Source of the DNA: Clostridium ihumii AP5
GTDB taxonomy: Bacteria; Bacillota; Clostridia; Clostridiales; Clostridiaceae
Assembly: GCF_000612845.1 (NCBI RefSeq)
Contig: NZ_CCAT010000039.1
Span: 1 to 64,000 of the forward strand
Reading direction: 5' to 3'
Length of the DNA stretch: 64,000 bases
Positions within the stretch are counted from its first letter, which is position 1, and every line of letters starts with the position of its first letter. This document shows, piece after piece, positions 1 through 8,726 of the stretch. A program made the position numbers and the translations under genes. The notes below the pieces were generated by a model, which saw only the letters and a program-made list of their open reading frames with translations, was not told where the DNA came from and ran no database searches.

Positions 1-107
1 CCAGACTATACTGTCGGCTTTGGACTTTCACCAAATCATGCTATAAAATAGCTCGCGGGCTGTAACCGCCGGTAAGGAATTTAACCTTGCCCCGAAGATA
101 CTATATT
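1..107 (-). promoter_or_regulatory. FMN riboswitch (RFN element)
   Basis: Read on the - strand this stretch shows the conserved RFN blocks in order: TCTTCGGGGCAAGG, then AATTCCTTACCGGCGGT, AGCCCGCGAGC, TGGTGAAAGTCC and GCCGACAGTATAGTCTGG. These build the six-helix FMN aptamer. The element ends almost exactly at the window edge, so the regulated gene (usually a riboflavin transporter such as ribU, or the rib biosynthesis operon) and the expression platform lie to the left, outside the window. FMN binding normally switches the downstream gene off. The identity of the aptamer is seen directly; the regulated gene is inferred. Confidence 0.94.
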
Positions 108-190
108 TAATTTTCAACTAAATATTAACATTGTTAATATTTTATGTCAACAGTTTTTTGAATATTATGTATTGTTTTTCTATTTTTTAT

Positions 191-685
191 TTAATTACCA
201 TCATCTATCTTACTACTATTTCTATCTTCTAAAATTTCTATACTCTTGCAATCAGTTGGTTTTGCCTGATTTTCTTTAAGTTCAGGATATACTTGTCTTT
301 TACCTGTAAATATTTTTATATCTTCATCTTTTATATATACAACAAAACCAGGTTTTTCATCTTTCGTCACCTTTGCTTGCTGCTTTATATCTCCATCAAA
401 ATATTTATTTATAATATCTTTATTTTTATCTATTTTTTCAATATCACTTCCACAGGACATTTCTGCATTTAAAGCCATAGCTATGTTTTTTGCAGTGGCT
501 ACATCTGCTTTTTTCTTTGCATTTTCTTGTATACTTGCAAACTTAGGTAATGCTATTATTAAAAGTATTGCCATTATTGAAACTACAACAACTAACTCTA
601 TAAGAGTAAAGCCTTTTTTCTTTTTATCAAATGTTTTTTCCTTAGTACGTATACTATTTTTTATTTTCTTATTTGTGGTTTTCAC
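191..685 (-). CDS. Type IV pilin-like prepilin
   Basis: 164-residue protein with a long basic leader (residues 1-24) followed by the class III signal GFTLIEL at 25-31. Prepilin peptidase would cut between G25 and F26, leaving the conserved Glu at +5 (E30). Residues 31-46 are a hydrophobic N-terminal helix; the remainder is a small soluble head with two cysteines (C78, C146) that could form the usual C-terminal disulfide loop. Translation starts with GTG at 685, preceded by GGGAG nine bases upstream. No other pilus assembly genes are next to it, so it may be a minor pilin, a pseudopilin or an orphan. The leader is unusually long for the family. The family is clear; the role (pilus, secretion or DNA uptake) is not. 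Confidence 0.87.
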   Translation of the reverse strand: MKTTNKKIKNSIRTKEKTFDKKKKGFTLIELVVVVSIMAILLIIALPKFASIQENAKKKADVATAKNIAMALNAEMSCGSDIEKIDKNKDIINKYFDGDIKQQAKVTKDEKPGFVVYIKDEDIKIFTGKRQVYPELKENQAKPTDCKSIEILEDRNSSKIDDGN

Positions 686-824
686 TTTTACTATTCTCCC
701 TTCACTAAACCATGTCTTATTTTAACCATTGCCAAAATAATTAATAATAAACATATTTTAGAGATAATAGTAAAAAATTAGCTCTTTCTAATTTTTATAA
801 TTTGAAAAAGCTAATTTTCGTGAA

Positions 825-1226
825 TTAATTACAAATCTTGCTTATTGCATTTTCATATGAGTCTATTAAAGGTTTATATAAATTGCCATTTAAATTGTTT
901 AGTTCTAGTTCACTTTTTATTCTATTTTCTATTATTTTCATAACATTATTCTTGTATAAATATTCAATTTGTCTACCTTCTGAAAGTAATTCAACTTCAT
1001 ATAATCTAACTGGTACTTCCTCTATAGTAAATCCTAAATTAAACTTTTCTATTATGTTATCATTAGCTTCTAAATATATTATAGTTTTTGTATTAGGAAG
1101 TAAATCTTGACTGTCATTTTTTACTGTTAAAAAGCCTTTCTTACCCTTATGAATTAAAATTTCTTCAATATCATCCAATTGTTTTGTAATTTTTCTTTTC
1201 TTTGGCAAAGTATTTACTAGCTCCAT
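825..1226 (-). CDS. Hypothetical protein, 133 aa
   Basis: ATG at 1226 with an excellent AGGAGG site. Soluble, charged, Lys/Glu-rich protein with no signal peptide or membrane segment. The N-terminal half looks beta-rich (GKKGFLTV, TKTIIYLEAND) and the C-terminal third alpha-helical (IENRIKSELELNN). I do not recognise the family. It lies just upstream of the pilin-like gene on the same strand, about 140 bases away, so the two could be co-transcribed. No function is proposed. Confidence 0.75.
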   Translation of the reverse strand: MELVNTLPKKRKITKQLDDIEEILIHKGKKGFLTVKNDSQDLLPNTKTIIYLEANDNIIEKFNLGFTIEEVPVRLYEVELLSEGRQIEYLYKNNVMKIIENRIKSELELNNLNGNLYKPLIDSYENAISKICN

Positions 1227-2187
1227 ATTTTCATACCTCCTAAAAATTATGTATCCTACACTTACAGGTTAATGTGTACTTTATAAAATATTTTTAGAAG
1301 TATAATTTGTTTTTTAATTTTCATTCTTAATAATATATCTATTTTTAAAATTATATAATATACCGATTTTTTAATATTTATTAATTAATATTTTGTGTTA
1401 ATTCTTATATGATTTTTTAATACCTTACTAGATGATATTTGAATTCTACTATTAATGTATCATTACTAAATTTTATTCATCTAATTCTTAAAATATACTA
1501 ACAAACAAAAATACTGAACATATCATGGGGTAATTGAAAATGTAAAATTATAAAATATAATATTTGATGGTTAATTGATTCATTACAAATTTCTAATCTA
1601 TACACCGTAGCCGAGGTTTTAACCTTGGCGGTAATATATCCTTGCTAAATTTTACTGGTTTCATCCTTGGAATATACCAATAAACAAGAAGGACAGACAT
1701 CTCATAGTGCAATCACCTTTTTATAATTTATTACCCTTTTTAATAATATACTTATCTAAGAAAGTAAACTCAGTCCCTAACAGATTACAAATTTAAAAGT
1801 AATGGAAATAACGTTTTGCAAGGTTAAAACCTCGCCTACAAATGGTGGAATTTTATTTAATTACCCTCGTAGCTGAGACTTCAGTCTTGGCGGTCTTTGA
1901 TATGGAATATATTTTTAAAGTAATGTAAATAACGCTTTGCAAGGTTAAAACCTCGCCTACAAATGGTGGAGCTTTTATTTGATTAACTTCGTAGCTAAGA
2001 ATTCAGTCTTAGCGGTCTTTGATATGAAATATATTTTTAAATTAATATACTAAATAACGCTTTGCAAGGTTAAAACCTCGCCTACAAAGGATGGGGATTT
2101 TGTTTAATTGTTTTCGTAGCTGAGGTTTTAACCTTGGCGGATTATGGTATGGATGAAACTTTGGGATTTTATTATTTTTATGCACAA
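1227..2187. repeat. Gene-free stretch carrying a cluster of hairpin repeat units
   Basis: After about 375 bp of plain AT-rich DNA, seven short hairpin blocks occur between 1606 and 2140. Form A (CGTAGCYGAGGTTTTAACCTTGGCGG) is at 1606-1631, 1868-1893, 1990-2015 and 2115-2140. Form B, roughly its reverse complement (TTGCAAGGTTAAAACCTCGCCTAC), is at 1811-1839, 1932-1960 and 2056-2085. A and B alternate, so A...B pairs are themselves large inverted repeats: one long unit (about 234 bp, with GGACAGAC and GTCAGTCCC-like internal arms) and two short units (about 95 bp). Stem bases change in compensatory pairs between copies. The same elements recur at 30.4-31.1 kb and 60.6-60.9 kb. No open reading frame of note. 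Confidence 0.85.
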
Positions 2188-2228
2188 AAAACTGTAACTA
2201 AATGGATTAACCATTTAGTTACAGTTTT
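2188..2228 (-). terminator. Strong hairpin terminator overlapping the end of the RNase H-fold gene
   Basis: Perfect 18-bp inverted repeat (2188-2205 and 2211-2228) with a five-base loop and, on the - strand, a T tract after it. The 5-prime arm contains the last codons and the stop codon of the gene ending at 2215, so translating ribosomes would cover half the stem. Confidence 0.85.
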
Positions 2229-2919
2229 CATTTAAGGAATCTTTTTTTTCATCATTTAAATTCTTTTCATTAGGTATAATATACTTATTCCAATTTACAT
2301 AAATATAAAATAAACTTACTACATCTTGCATGTTATAAAGAAGTATTTTTTCTTTCTTTTCTTCTGGCATTCTATTAAAATACTCTGTGTCTTTCATAAT
2401 TTTGCTAAAAGTTTTAGCAAGGTTTGATCCACTTATAACTTCGCTTTCTCTTTTAATATCAAATTTACATTCAAGATTTTTAAGTCCAATAGAGGTGTTC
2501 ATAGCCTTCTCATATTCTTTTTGAAGATCTACATCTTTTAAATAATCCTCTATTTTAAAATTTATATTATACTTATTGTACAAGTAATTTATAACAGTAA
2601 AGTCATTATTACCTGAAAATGTGATTATATACTTTTTATTCTTTTTCTTAATTAAATCTAAAAAGTATGTTTTAGACCATTCTAATATTTTCTTCAATTC
2701 AAATTTGTTCTCAATCATATATTGAGTAATCTTTAAAGTATTTTCTTTTTCATCATAATATCCACTTCCAAAAACTCCAACACATACTGGTTTCTTATAA
2801 ACATAATGTTCTAGGTCAAAAAATATAGCTTCCTTAAATAAATCATTGTGTCCTTCAATTGAAAGAGCATTTTCTATATTAAAGTCTTTGACTGGAATCG
2901 TTTGTTCTTTAATAATCAT
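2215..2919 (-). CDS. YprB-like ribonuclease H-fold protein
   Basis: 234-residue protein resembling the RNase_H_2 / YprB group (DnaQ-like 3-prime exonuclease fold). The acidic residues expected for two-metal catalysis are visible: D35 and E37 in FFDLEHY, D106 in SGNNDF, and a C-terminal YNMQDV (195-200) supplying the last Asp (D199). ATG at 2919 has a modest AAGAGTGG site. It stands alone, flanked by repeats upstream in numbering and a long AT-rich gap on the other side. Substrate (DNA or RNA) cannot be told from sequence; the superfamily assignment is fairly safe. Confidence 0.78.
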   Translation of the reverse strand: MIIKEQTIPVKDFNIENALSIEGHNDLFKEAIFFDLEHYVYKKPVCVGVFGSGYYDEKENTLKITQYMIENKFELKKILEWSKTYFLDLIKKKNKKYIITFSGNNDFTVINYLYNKYNINFKIEDYLKDVDLQKEYEKAMNTSIGLKNLECKFDIKRESEVISGSNLAKTFSKIMKDTEYFNRMPEEKKEKILLYNMQDVVSLFYIYVNWNKYIIPNEKNLNDEKKDSLNENCN

Positions 2920-3685
2920 GTTACCACTCTTTTCTAAATCAAAATTATCTATTTAGAACAACATACGTAATCAAATATAAAAGCAAAATTTTATTTTAAA
3001 AATTATAACTATTTAATTAATTACAACACTTTTTAAGCATGCAGCTCTATGTAATTATCTTATACTAATATAACTAATATTTTAAATTGATCATCTTTAA
3101 TCCAATTTAAAAATTAATGTATTTATGTGCTTTGTTCTAAACTTAATTTAATCTTTGCATTAACATTATTTTGAGAAGAAATTTTGGAAATTTAAAATAA
3201 TACTAAATATTTTCAATCACTTAAAATTTAATAATTTTAATCTTAAATTAAATTTTTTAATGATTATTTTAAAATAAATCTAAATTTTATTTTACTTTAT
3301 AAATACCTAATGTTTAATAATGTAATATTAGTTATTATATCATATAATTTTACATATCTTCAAATTCTATTTATAAAAAAATGATTTTTAATAAAATAAA
3401 CAATAATTAAATTTGCTTTCATTAATATATTATATTTTTTTTCATTATTAGTTCCTACATACTTTTAACTTATAATTCAAATTTGTATTTTTGTTAATTT
3501 TTTATTAACATATGTTTTTTATATATCTTTAATTTAAATTTATAATATATAAATTTTTTACTATTCAAATTTAATAAACTTAAATATTACTATAAATACA
3601 ATTACTATTTTAAATATATTAAATTAAAATTTAGTATTATTCCCTCAATTTTAAATTTTTATACATATATTTTATTAACTTTTTG
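2920..3685. other. Gene-free AT-rich stretch
   Basis: About 770 bp of extremely AT-rich DNA between the divergently transcribed RNase H-fold gene and feoA. I see no credible open reading frame with a ribosome binding site, no clear hairpin and no repeat shared with the rest of the window. It ends in the feo promoter. Confidence 0.7.
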
Positions 3686-3714
3686 TTGACAAAATTGTCT
3701 AAACTTTATATAAT
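3686..3714 (+). promoter_or_regulatory. Sigma-A promoter of the feo operon
   Basis: TTGACA at 3686-3691 and TATAAT at 3709-3714 with a 17-base spacer: a perfect consensus housekeeping promoter, so expression presumably depends on repression, in line with the operator just downstream. Confidence 0.9.
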
Positions 3715-3718
3715 GACA

Positions 3719-3735
3719 TTGAGAATTAGTTTCAA
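3719..3735 (+). promoter_or_regulatory. Fur-like operator overlapping the feo transcription start
   Basis: TTGAGAATTAGTTTCAA is an imperfect inverted repeat that resembles the 7-1-7 Fur box (TGATAATNATTATCA). It begins five bases after the -10 box, where a bound repressor would block initiation. Iron-responsive repression of feo by Fur is well established; that this exact site is used is inferred. Confidence 0.62.
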
Positions 3736-3751
3736 TGAGGAGTGGTAATTG

Positions 3752-4018
3752 ATGACTTTATACGATTTAAAATCAGGTGACACAGCTTATATAAAGAATT
3801 TACTTTTTAATAATAAATTTTCTAAAAGATTACTTGCTTTAGGTTTTATCGAAGGAACTAAAGTAACTATGAAACAAGTCGCACCTCTTGGTGATCCAAT
3901 AATAATAAACGTTAAAGGAACTAACTTAGCTATTAGAAAAAAAGATGCTAAATTAATAAATATAGAGTTAACAAATGACTCTGACACTGAACATTTTAAA
4001 TTAGCCATGGAGGTATAA
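3752..4018 (+). CDS. feoA: Ferrous iron transport protein A
   Basis: 88-residue SH3-like FeoA domain: begins TLYDLKSGDTAYIKNL, has the typical KRLLALGFIEGTKV turn and ends with an IAIRKKDAKLI-type strand. FeoA is a small cytosolic partner of FeoB. The ATG at 3752 has GAGGAG at 3737-3742 with a nine-base spacer; an in-frame TTG at 3749 is possible but less well placed. It is six bases from feoB and the first gene of a three-gene iron uptake operon with a perfect promoter and a Fur-like site. Confidence 0.95.
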   Translation: MTLYDLKSGDTAYIKNLLFNNKFSKRLLALGFIEGTKVTMKQVAPLGDPIIINVKGTNLAIRKKDAKLINIELTNDSDTEHFKLAMEV

Positions 4019-4024
4019 CAAAAG

Positions 4025-5800
4025 ATGGTTACTATTGCATTACTAGGTAACCCTAACGTAGGAAAAACTACACTCTTCAATGCACTTACTGGTTCAAACC
4101 AACATGTTGGTAACTGGGCTGGTGTTACTGTAGATAAAAAAGAGGGTTACATCAAAAAAGACATTAAAATAGTAGATTTACCTGGTATTTATGCCATGGA
4201 TGCCTTTTCTAATGAAGAAAAAGTATCTAAAAACTTTTTAGAAAGTGATGATGTTGATTTAATAATTAACATTGTTGATGCTTCAAACTTATCAAGAAAT
4301 TTATATTTAACAACTCAATTAGCACAGTTTAACAAACCTATGATATTGATTGTAAACATGATTGACGTTGCTAGAAGTAAAGGTATTAATATTGATTTTG
4401 ATTTACTTTCTAAAAAATTAGGTGTTAAAATATTTCCTATTTCAGCATCTAAAAATGAAGGAATAGATACTGTTAAGGAATTTTTATCTAATGAAAATTT
4501 CAATTTATTAGATACTACTATAAATACAAAACACAATTTTGGATATTTAAATGAAAATGAAACATATAAATATATAGATACAATTTTAAATTCTTGCATG
4601 ATTATTCCAAAAGATCTTAAAACATCACTTACTGAAAAGATAGATAAAATTATTTTAAATAAGTTTCTAGCTTATCCTATATTTTTATTAATACTTTTCA
4701 TAATTTTTAAGTTCACCTTTGATTGGATTGGAGGACCATTGCAAGAATTATTAGCCTCATTCTTTGAAGGACCATTCTCAGATACTGTAAGGCAACTTCT
4801 TTCAAGTACAAGTCCTTGGTTCCAGTCTTTAATTGTAGATGGTATTATAGCTGGAGTTGGTGGAGTTGTAACATTCATACCTATAATTCTTACTCTATTC
4901 CTTGGTATGTCTATACTTGAAGATAGTGGCTATATGGCAAGAGTTGCTTTTATAATGGATAAAATAATGCGAAAACTTGGACTTTCTGGTAAAGCATTTA
5001 TTCCTCTTATGATGGGATTTGGTTGTTCTGTTCCTGGAATAATGGCTGCAAGAACTCTAGAAAGTGAACGTGATAGAAAGCTTACTGCATTAATACTTCC
5101 ATTTATGTCTTGTAATGCTAGACTACCTATATACGCTTTATTTGGTAGTATATTCTTTGGAAAGCATAAAACATTACTTGTGTTTTCACTTTATACTATA
5201 GGTATATTAGTTGCATTCTTAATGGCACTTTTATTTAAACGTACATTATTTAAAAACGTAGAAGAACCATTTATAGTTGAACTTCCTGAATATAAAATGC
5301 CTGAACTTAGATCAGTTGTTTATTTAACACTTGAAAAAGGAAAAGGATTTTTAAAGAAAGCAGGTACTATTATATTCGCAATTTCCGTAATTGTTTGGTT
5401 CTTATCAAACTTTAGCTTTAGTGGAATGGTAGATATTAATGATAGCTTTTTAGCTTCAATTGGTAAATTTATAGCACCTATATTCAAACCACTTGGATTT
5501 GGTACATGGCAAAACTCTGTAGCTATATTAACTGGTATTGCTGCAAAAGAAGTTGTTATTGGTACTTTAGGTGTATTATATCCTACTGGATTAGAAACAG
5601 CACTACTTAGTCAATTTACTACTTTAAGTGCATTATCATTCTTAGTATTTTGCCTTTTATATACACCATGCGTGGCTGTTATAGGTACTCAAAAGAAAGA
5701 ATTTGGTGGTAAATTTGCTACTTTCTCAGCTTTATATCAAATTGTTGTTGCATGGGTAGTTTCCTTTTTAATTTATAATGTTGGAATGCTTATATTCTAA
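4025..5800 (+). CDS. feoB: Ferrous iron transporter FeoB
   Basis: 591-residue membrane GTPase for Fe(II) import. The N-terminal G domain shows G1 GNPNVGKT (8-15), G3 DLPG (51-54), G4 NMID (111-114) and a G5-like SASKNEG (about 140-146), followed by a helical linker. The transmembrane part carries both conserved Gate motifs, including GFGCSVPG and MSCNARLPIYALF with their cysteines. It is shorter than the E. coli protein but complete at both ends. It is co-transcribed with feoA and with the Cys-rich peptide that follows 15 bases later. Confidence 0.97.
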   Translation: MVTIALLGNPNVGKTTLFNALTGSNQHVGNWAGVTVDKKEGYIKKDIKIVDLPGIYAMDAFSNEEKVSKNFLESDDVDLIINIVDASNLSRNLYLTTQLAQFNKPMILIVNMIDVARSKGINIDFDLLSKKLGVKIFPISASKNEGIDTVKEFLSNENFNLLDTTINTKHNFGYLNENETYKYIDTILNSCMIIPKDLKTSLTEKIDKIILNKFLAYPIFLLILFIIFKFTFDWIGGPLQELLASFFEGPFSDTVRQLLSSTSPWFQSLIVDGIIAGVGGVVTFIPIILTLFLGMSILEDSGYMARVAFIMDKIMRKLGLSGKAFIPLMMGFGCSVPGIMAARTLESERDRKLTALILPFMSCNARLPIYALFGSIFFGKHKTLLVFSLYTIGILVAFLMALLFKRTLFKNVEEPFIVELPEYKMPELRSVVYLTLEKGKGFLKKAGTIIFAISVIVWFLSNFSFSGMVDINDSFLASIGKFIAPIFKPLGFGTWQNSVAILTGIAAKEVVIGTLGVLYPTGLETALLSQFTTLSALSFLVFCLLYTPCVAVIGTQKKEFGGKFATFSALYQIVVAWVVSFLIYNVGMLIF

Positions 5801-5815
5801 TGGAGGCGAAACAAA

Positions 5816-5980
5816 ATGATTGAAATTATAGTTACAGGTATTATAATTGTTTTAGCTGTATTAATACTTGTAAAACAATTTAAGAAAAAGATTAAAGGTG
5901 AATGTTCAAGTTGCAGTGGAAATTGTTCTTGTTGTAGTTCACATAAAACTAACGATAATAAAGAAAATGAAGATAAATAA
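5816..5980 (+). CDS. FeoB-associated Cys-rich membrane peptide
   Basis: 54-residue ORF with GGAGGCG a few bases before ATG 5816. Residues 2-19 form one transmembrane helix, followed by a basic KQFKKKIKG stretch and a cysteine cluster CSSCSGNCSCC (30-40), then an acidic tail. This matches the small FeoB-associated Cys-rich protein family that often ends Firmicutes feo operons. It probably sits beside FeoB at the membrane and may bind or pass on Fe(II). The role is inferred from family and position. Confidence 0.9.
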   Translation: MIEIIVTGIIIVLAVLILVKQFKKKIKGECSSCSGNCSCCSSHKTNDNKENEDK

Positions 5981-5986
5981 ATATTT

Positions 5987-6018
5987 AAAGATAGTCTACT
6001 CTTAGGCTATCTTTTTTT
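5987..6018 (+). terminator. feo operon terminator
   Basis: AAAGATAG ... CTATCTTT hairpin followed by a T tract, directly after the last feo gene. Confidence 0.85.
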
Positions 6019-6024
6019 ATATAA

Positions 6025-6325
6025 TATAGAGTTCCAAGTTCGAAGTTTAAATAACATCTTTATCAAGTGATATTATTAAGCTTACAGTTTCATCTATTAT
6101 AATTTTGGAAATCAATTAAAGAGTAAGAGTGAAAAGTGATGGTTAATATTACTCACTTCGTTCTTAATATTTAAAATAGAAATATATAAAAACTAAGTTT
6201 TTATATTGTGTTTAAATAATTTGCTTTGCAAATCTAATAAAAAATCATTTTTTAAAATTAAAACTTAGAGTTAAAACTCTCAAATGAAACATGAATAACT
6301 TAAAGTTTTAACTTGGATTCCTATA
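6025..6325. mobile_element. MITE-like element, TATAG-ended family, copy 1
   Basis: About 300 bp with imperfect inverted ends: TATAGAGTTCCAAGTT at the left and (reverse-complemented) TATAGGAATCCAAGTT at the right, with further matches inward. The interior has no ORF and contains GAGTGAAAAGTGATGG and ACTCACTTCG stretches also found in other copies. A full-length relative lies at 52285-52639 and a left-half copy at 30190. The TA-rich ends suggest TA target preference, but flanking duplications are not certain. Confidence 0.75.
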
Positions 6326-6343
6326 AAATTCAAATCAAATTTC

Positions 6344-6904
6344 TTAGTTTAGATAACACATTTTCTTTAATGGAAATACTTTCATTACAGCCTTACCTTT
6401 TATGTCATGTTTATAATTTATTAAACCCACACTTTCATCTCTTGAATCTAAACTTACATTTCTATTATCACCCATCACAAATATTTTTCCTTGTGGAATT
6501 TTTACATTATAATCTTCCCTATTTATCATTTTATTTTTTATGTAATTTTCCTTAACTTCTTTTTTATTTACATATAATTTACCATTGGTAATTTTGATAG
6601 TATCACCAGGCACACCTATTACTCTCTTTATAAGATATTTACCACCATCTATATCGCTATGAAATATTACAACATCTTTGTACTTAGGCTCTTTTAACTT
6701 ATATATTAATTTATTTACTATTACAACATCTTTATTATATACAGTAGGTTCCATTGATTTTCCCTTTATATAACTAAATTCAAATATTACATTTATAACA
6801 ACAAAAAATAAAATTACTTCAAGCGTAAATAATAGCATCTTTAAATTGATCTTTTTTACTAATCTATTATGTATTTTTACATCTTTTTCTGTATTTAATT
6901 GCAC
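6344..6904 (-). CDS. lepB: Signal peptidase I
   Basis: 186-residue type I signal peptidase of the Gram-positive (SipS-like) size. One N-terminal membrane anchor (about 24-42) is followed by the catalytic serine motif GKSMEPTV (S50), the general-base lysine in YLIKRVIGVPGD (K93) and the GDNRNVSLDSR box (145-155). It cleaves secretory signal peptides on the outer face of the membrane. The start is GTG at 6904 behind AAGGTGAT. Single-gene unit; its last codons lie just beyond the MITE-like element. Confidence 0.95.
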   Translation of the reverse strand: MQLNTEKDVKIHNRLVKKINLKMLLFTLEVILFFVVINVIFEFSYIKGKSMEPTVYNKDVVIVNKLIYKLKEPKYKDVVIFHSDIDGGKYLIKRVIGVPGDTIKITNGKLYVNKKEVKENYIKNKMINREDYNVKIPQGKIFVMGDNRNVSLDSRDESVGLINYKHDIKGKAVMKVFPLKKMCYLN

Positions 6905-6974
6905 TCACATCACCTTAATTCTACATATATTATTTATATCTAGAATTATTAACATATTTTATATTTTTAAAACA

Positions 6975-7009
6975 AAATATCTTAGAAATTTAAAATTCCT
7001 AAGATATTT
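6975..7009. terminator. Inverted repeat, possible bidirectional terminator
   Basis: AAATATCTTAG and CTAAGATATTT separated by 13 bases, upstream of the signal peptidase gene. No gene ends immediately before it on either strand, so its role is uncertain. Confidence 0.4.
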
Positions 7010-7296
7010 ATAGTGTTATAAGATAATATTTTATATACTTTATTAATTGATACTAATGTGCTTACAGATTATTGCTATTTTTATATTGAGAACAAACTAA
7101 AAACTAAGAGTGAAAAGTGATGGTGAATATCCCCTAGGATTGAAATCTCCGCTACAATGTTTTATTTGTGCTTCAAATAAAAATTAATATAATATTTATC
7201 TGTAAAAAGTTCATTTTGGAGAATAAATTCCTAATTATAATATTCTTACTTACCATAGTTTTAATAGTGAATATAACTTTACTTTTGATATTTTAT

Positions 7297-7607
7297 AAAA
7301 TTTATCAATTTAAAAACTTTTTTTCATCAAGAAACAGGAATTATTTAAATTAGTATTTCTTTAAAAATTGATTTAGAAAATCTTATTAATTTGTGTTTTA
7401 TTTTCAAGACCTGAACCCAAGGACGGGTTCAGCGACTGCCTAGACAGGACGTCGATTCATCCGTTTAGTCTTGGAAATAAAATAGCAAATTTATTAGATG
7501 TTCTTTGAAATTTTTATGAATAACGTTTTAAATAATTCCTGTTTTGGGTAATAACATTATTCTCATTTGATATTTAATTAGTTTCATTTTCAGCTTAGAA
7601 CCCTATA
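7297..7607. mobile_element. MITE-like element with a structured core, copy 1
   Basis: Shares long stretches with 49179-49686. Inner inverted ends AAACAGGAATTATTTAAA (7332-7349) and TTTAAATAATTCCTGTTT (about 7528-7545) flank a nested core: outer arms TTATTTTCAAGAC / GTCTTGGAAATAA (7398-7410 and 7468-7480), a GAACCC...GGGTTC hairpin (7413-7430) and a CGAC...GTCG hairpin (7433-7454). Folded, the core resembles a cloverleaf. The right end CCCTATA matches the TATAG-ended family; the left end is degenerate. No ORF inside. The 7010-7296 stretch holds only repeat fragments and an unconvincing hydrophobic ORF. Confidence 0.7.
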
Positions 7608-7614
7608 TGTAATT

Positions 7615-8211
7615 CTATAGATTATAAAAAAATTGAACACATACTGGAACTAGCATACTAAGTATTACTCCATTTACAAGTGATATTATAGCAACTTTTG
7701 AGTTTGTAAATTTAGATACAATTGGAAGTGTAGTGTCCATAGATGTTGCTCCACATGGTGCTATTGTTGTATAATGATTTAACCTTTTAGCTATTATTGG
7801 TATAGATATTATAGCTAAAATCTCTCTAAATACATTTGATAAAAATGCTATAGCTCCAAGTTCTGCATTTCCCATCTCAGTTAACAATATACCAGACAAA
7901 CTATACCATCCAAAACCTGCTGCAACTGATAAACTTTCATTATAATGCATTTTAAATAGCATTCCACCTATAAGCCCTCCACATAAACTTCCTATAATAA
8001 TTCCAACTGGAATTATTATAACCTTCAACCCCATATCTTTTGCATCTTTCAGTACCTTTTTATTTGAACCTATATCTAATCCTACAAGAAATATTAATAT
8101 AAATAAAACTATATTTGTAATGTCTTTTATGTTCATAATAAATGATTGTGGAAAAACATATCTTCCAAATATAATTCCTAAAATCATAGCTATAATAATT
8201 ATTATTGTCAT
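7615..8211 (-). CDS. lysO: LysO-family exporter, C-terminal subunit
   Basis: 198-residue hydrophobic protein matching the second half of the LysO/YbjE (DUF340) lysine exporter, including FGWYSLSGILLTEMGN and the APCGATSMDTTLP motif near the end. In E. coli one chain of about 300 residues carries both halves; here the N-terminal part is a separate gene ending nine bases upstream. The two products presumably assemble in the membrane to export lysine or a related compound. ATG 8211 has an AGGGGGA site. The split form is common in Firmicutes, so it is not read as damage. Confidence 0.85.
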   Translation of the reverse strand: MTIIIIIAMILGIIFGRYVFPQSFIMNIKDITNIVLFILIFLVGLDIGSNKKVLKDAKDMGLKVIIIPVGIIIGSLCGGLIGGMLFKMHYNESLSVAAGFGWYSLSGILLTEMGNAELGAIAFLSNVFREILAIISIPIIAKRLNHYTTIAPCGATSMDTTLPIVSKFTNSKVAIISLVNGVILSMLVPVCVQFFYNL

Positions 8212-8220
8212 AATGTCCCC

Positions 8221-8517
8221 CTATTCACCTCTATATGATACTTTTTTATCTTTTTTAAACTTAATTTTTTCAGTTAAGAAATATACAACAATAATACTTC
8301 CTAAACAAGATAATATTGAAAACACTATTGCTTTTACTCCTATAGTGCTTATATTTTCTATTATTTTATCATCAGCCCCTATAGATGCTCCCATAAAAAA
8401 CAATAAAAATACAACTCCAAATTGTTGCAATCTTCCATTAATTTTAGCTACCTTTTCTTTCAATGGAAACATAAAGCTTATAACCATACCTAAAACTAAT
8501 GCCCACATAACCTTCAT
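8221..8517 (-). CDS. LysO-family exporter, N-terminal subunit
   Basis: 98-residue membrane protein with about three hydrophobic helices and the LLFFMGASIGADDKI stretch typical of the LysO N-terminal domain. ATG 8517 follows AGGGGGAAG. It is co-transcribed with the C-terminal partner. The basic loop near its end (KIKFKKDKK) should be cytosolic. Confidence rests on both halves being present, in order and in the same operon. Confidence 0.82.
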   Translation of the reverse strand: MKVMWALVLGMVISFMFPLKEKVAKINGRLQQFGVVFLLFFMGASIGADDKIIENISTIGVKAIVFSILSCLGSIIVVYFLTEKIKFKKDKKVSYRGE

Positions 8518-8726
8518 ACAATCTTCCCCCTTTTATACTTATAATTTTTATTTTCAATTAAATTAATTAGAATCCTCATTTGATATTTCAATAATTTCAT
8601 TTTTCATCTTGTAGCCCTATAAAAAATTTATTTTTTAGTTCTATTATAATAACTATTTCTATAATAATATTATATGGAATAAATTGAATTTTTTATAAAG
8701 CTAATAACAACATTTAGTAGGAGTTG

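Noticed and set aside
1606-2140. Possible CRISPR array
   Set aside because: Repeats alternate in orientation, vary in sequence and spacing (about 25 to 180 bp) and no cas gene is present. They form hairpin pairs instead.
7168-7353. 61-aa hydrophobic ORF on the + strand
   Set aside because: GTG start without a ribosome binding site, low-complexity AT-rich hydrophobic sequence, and its end runs into the inverted end of the MITE-like element.
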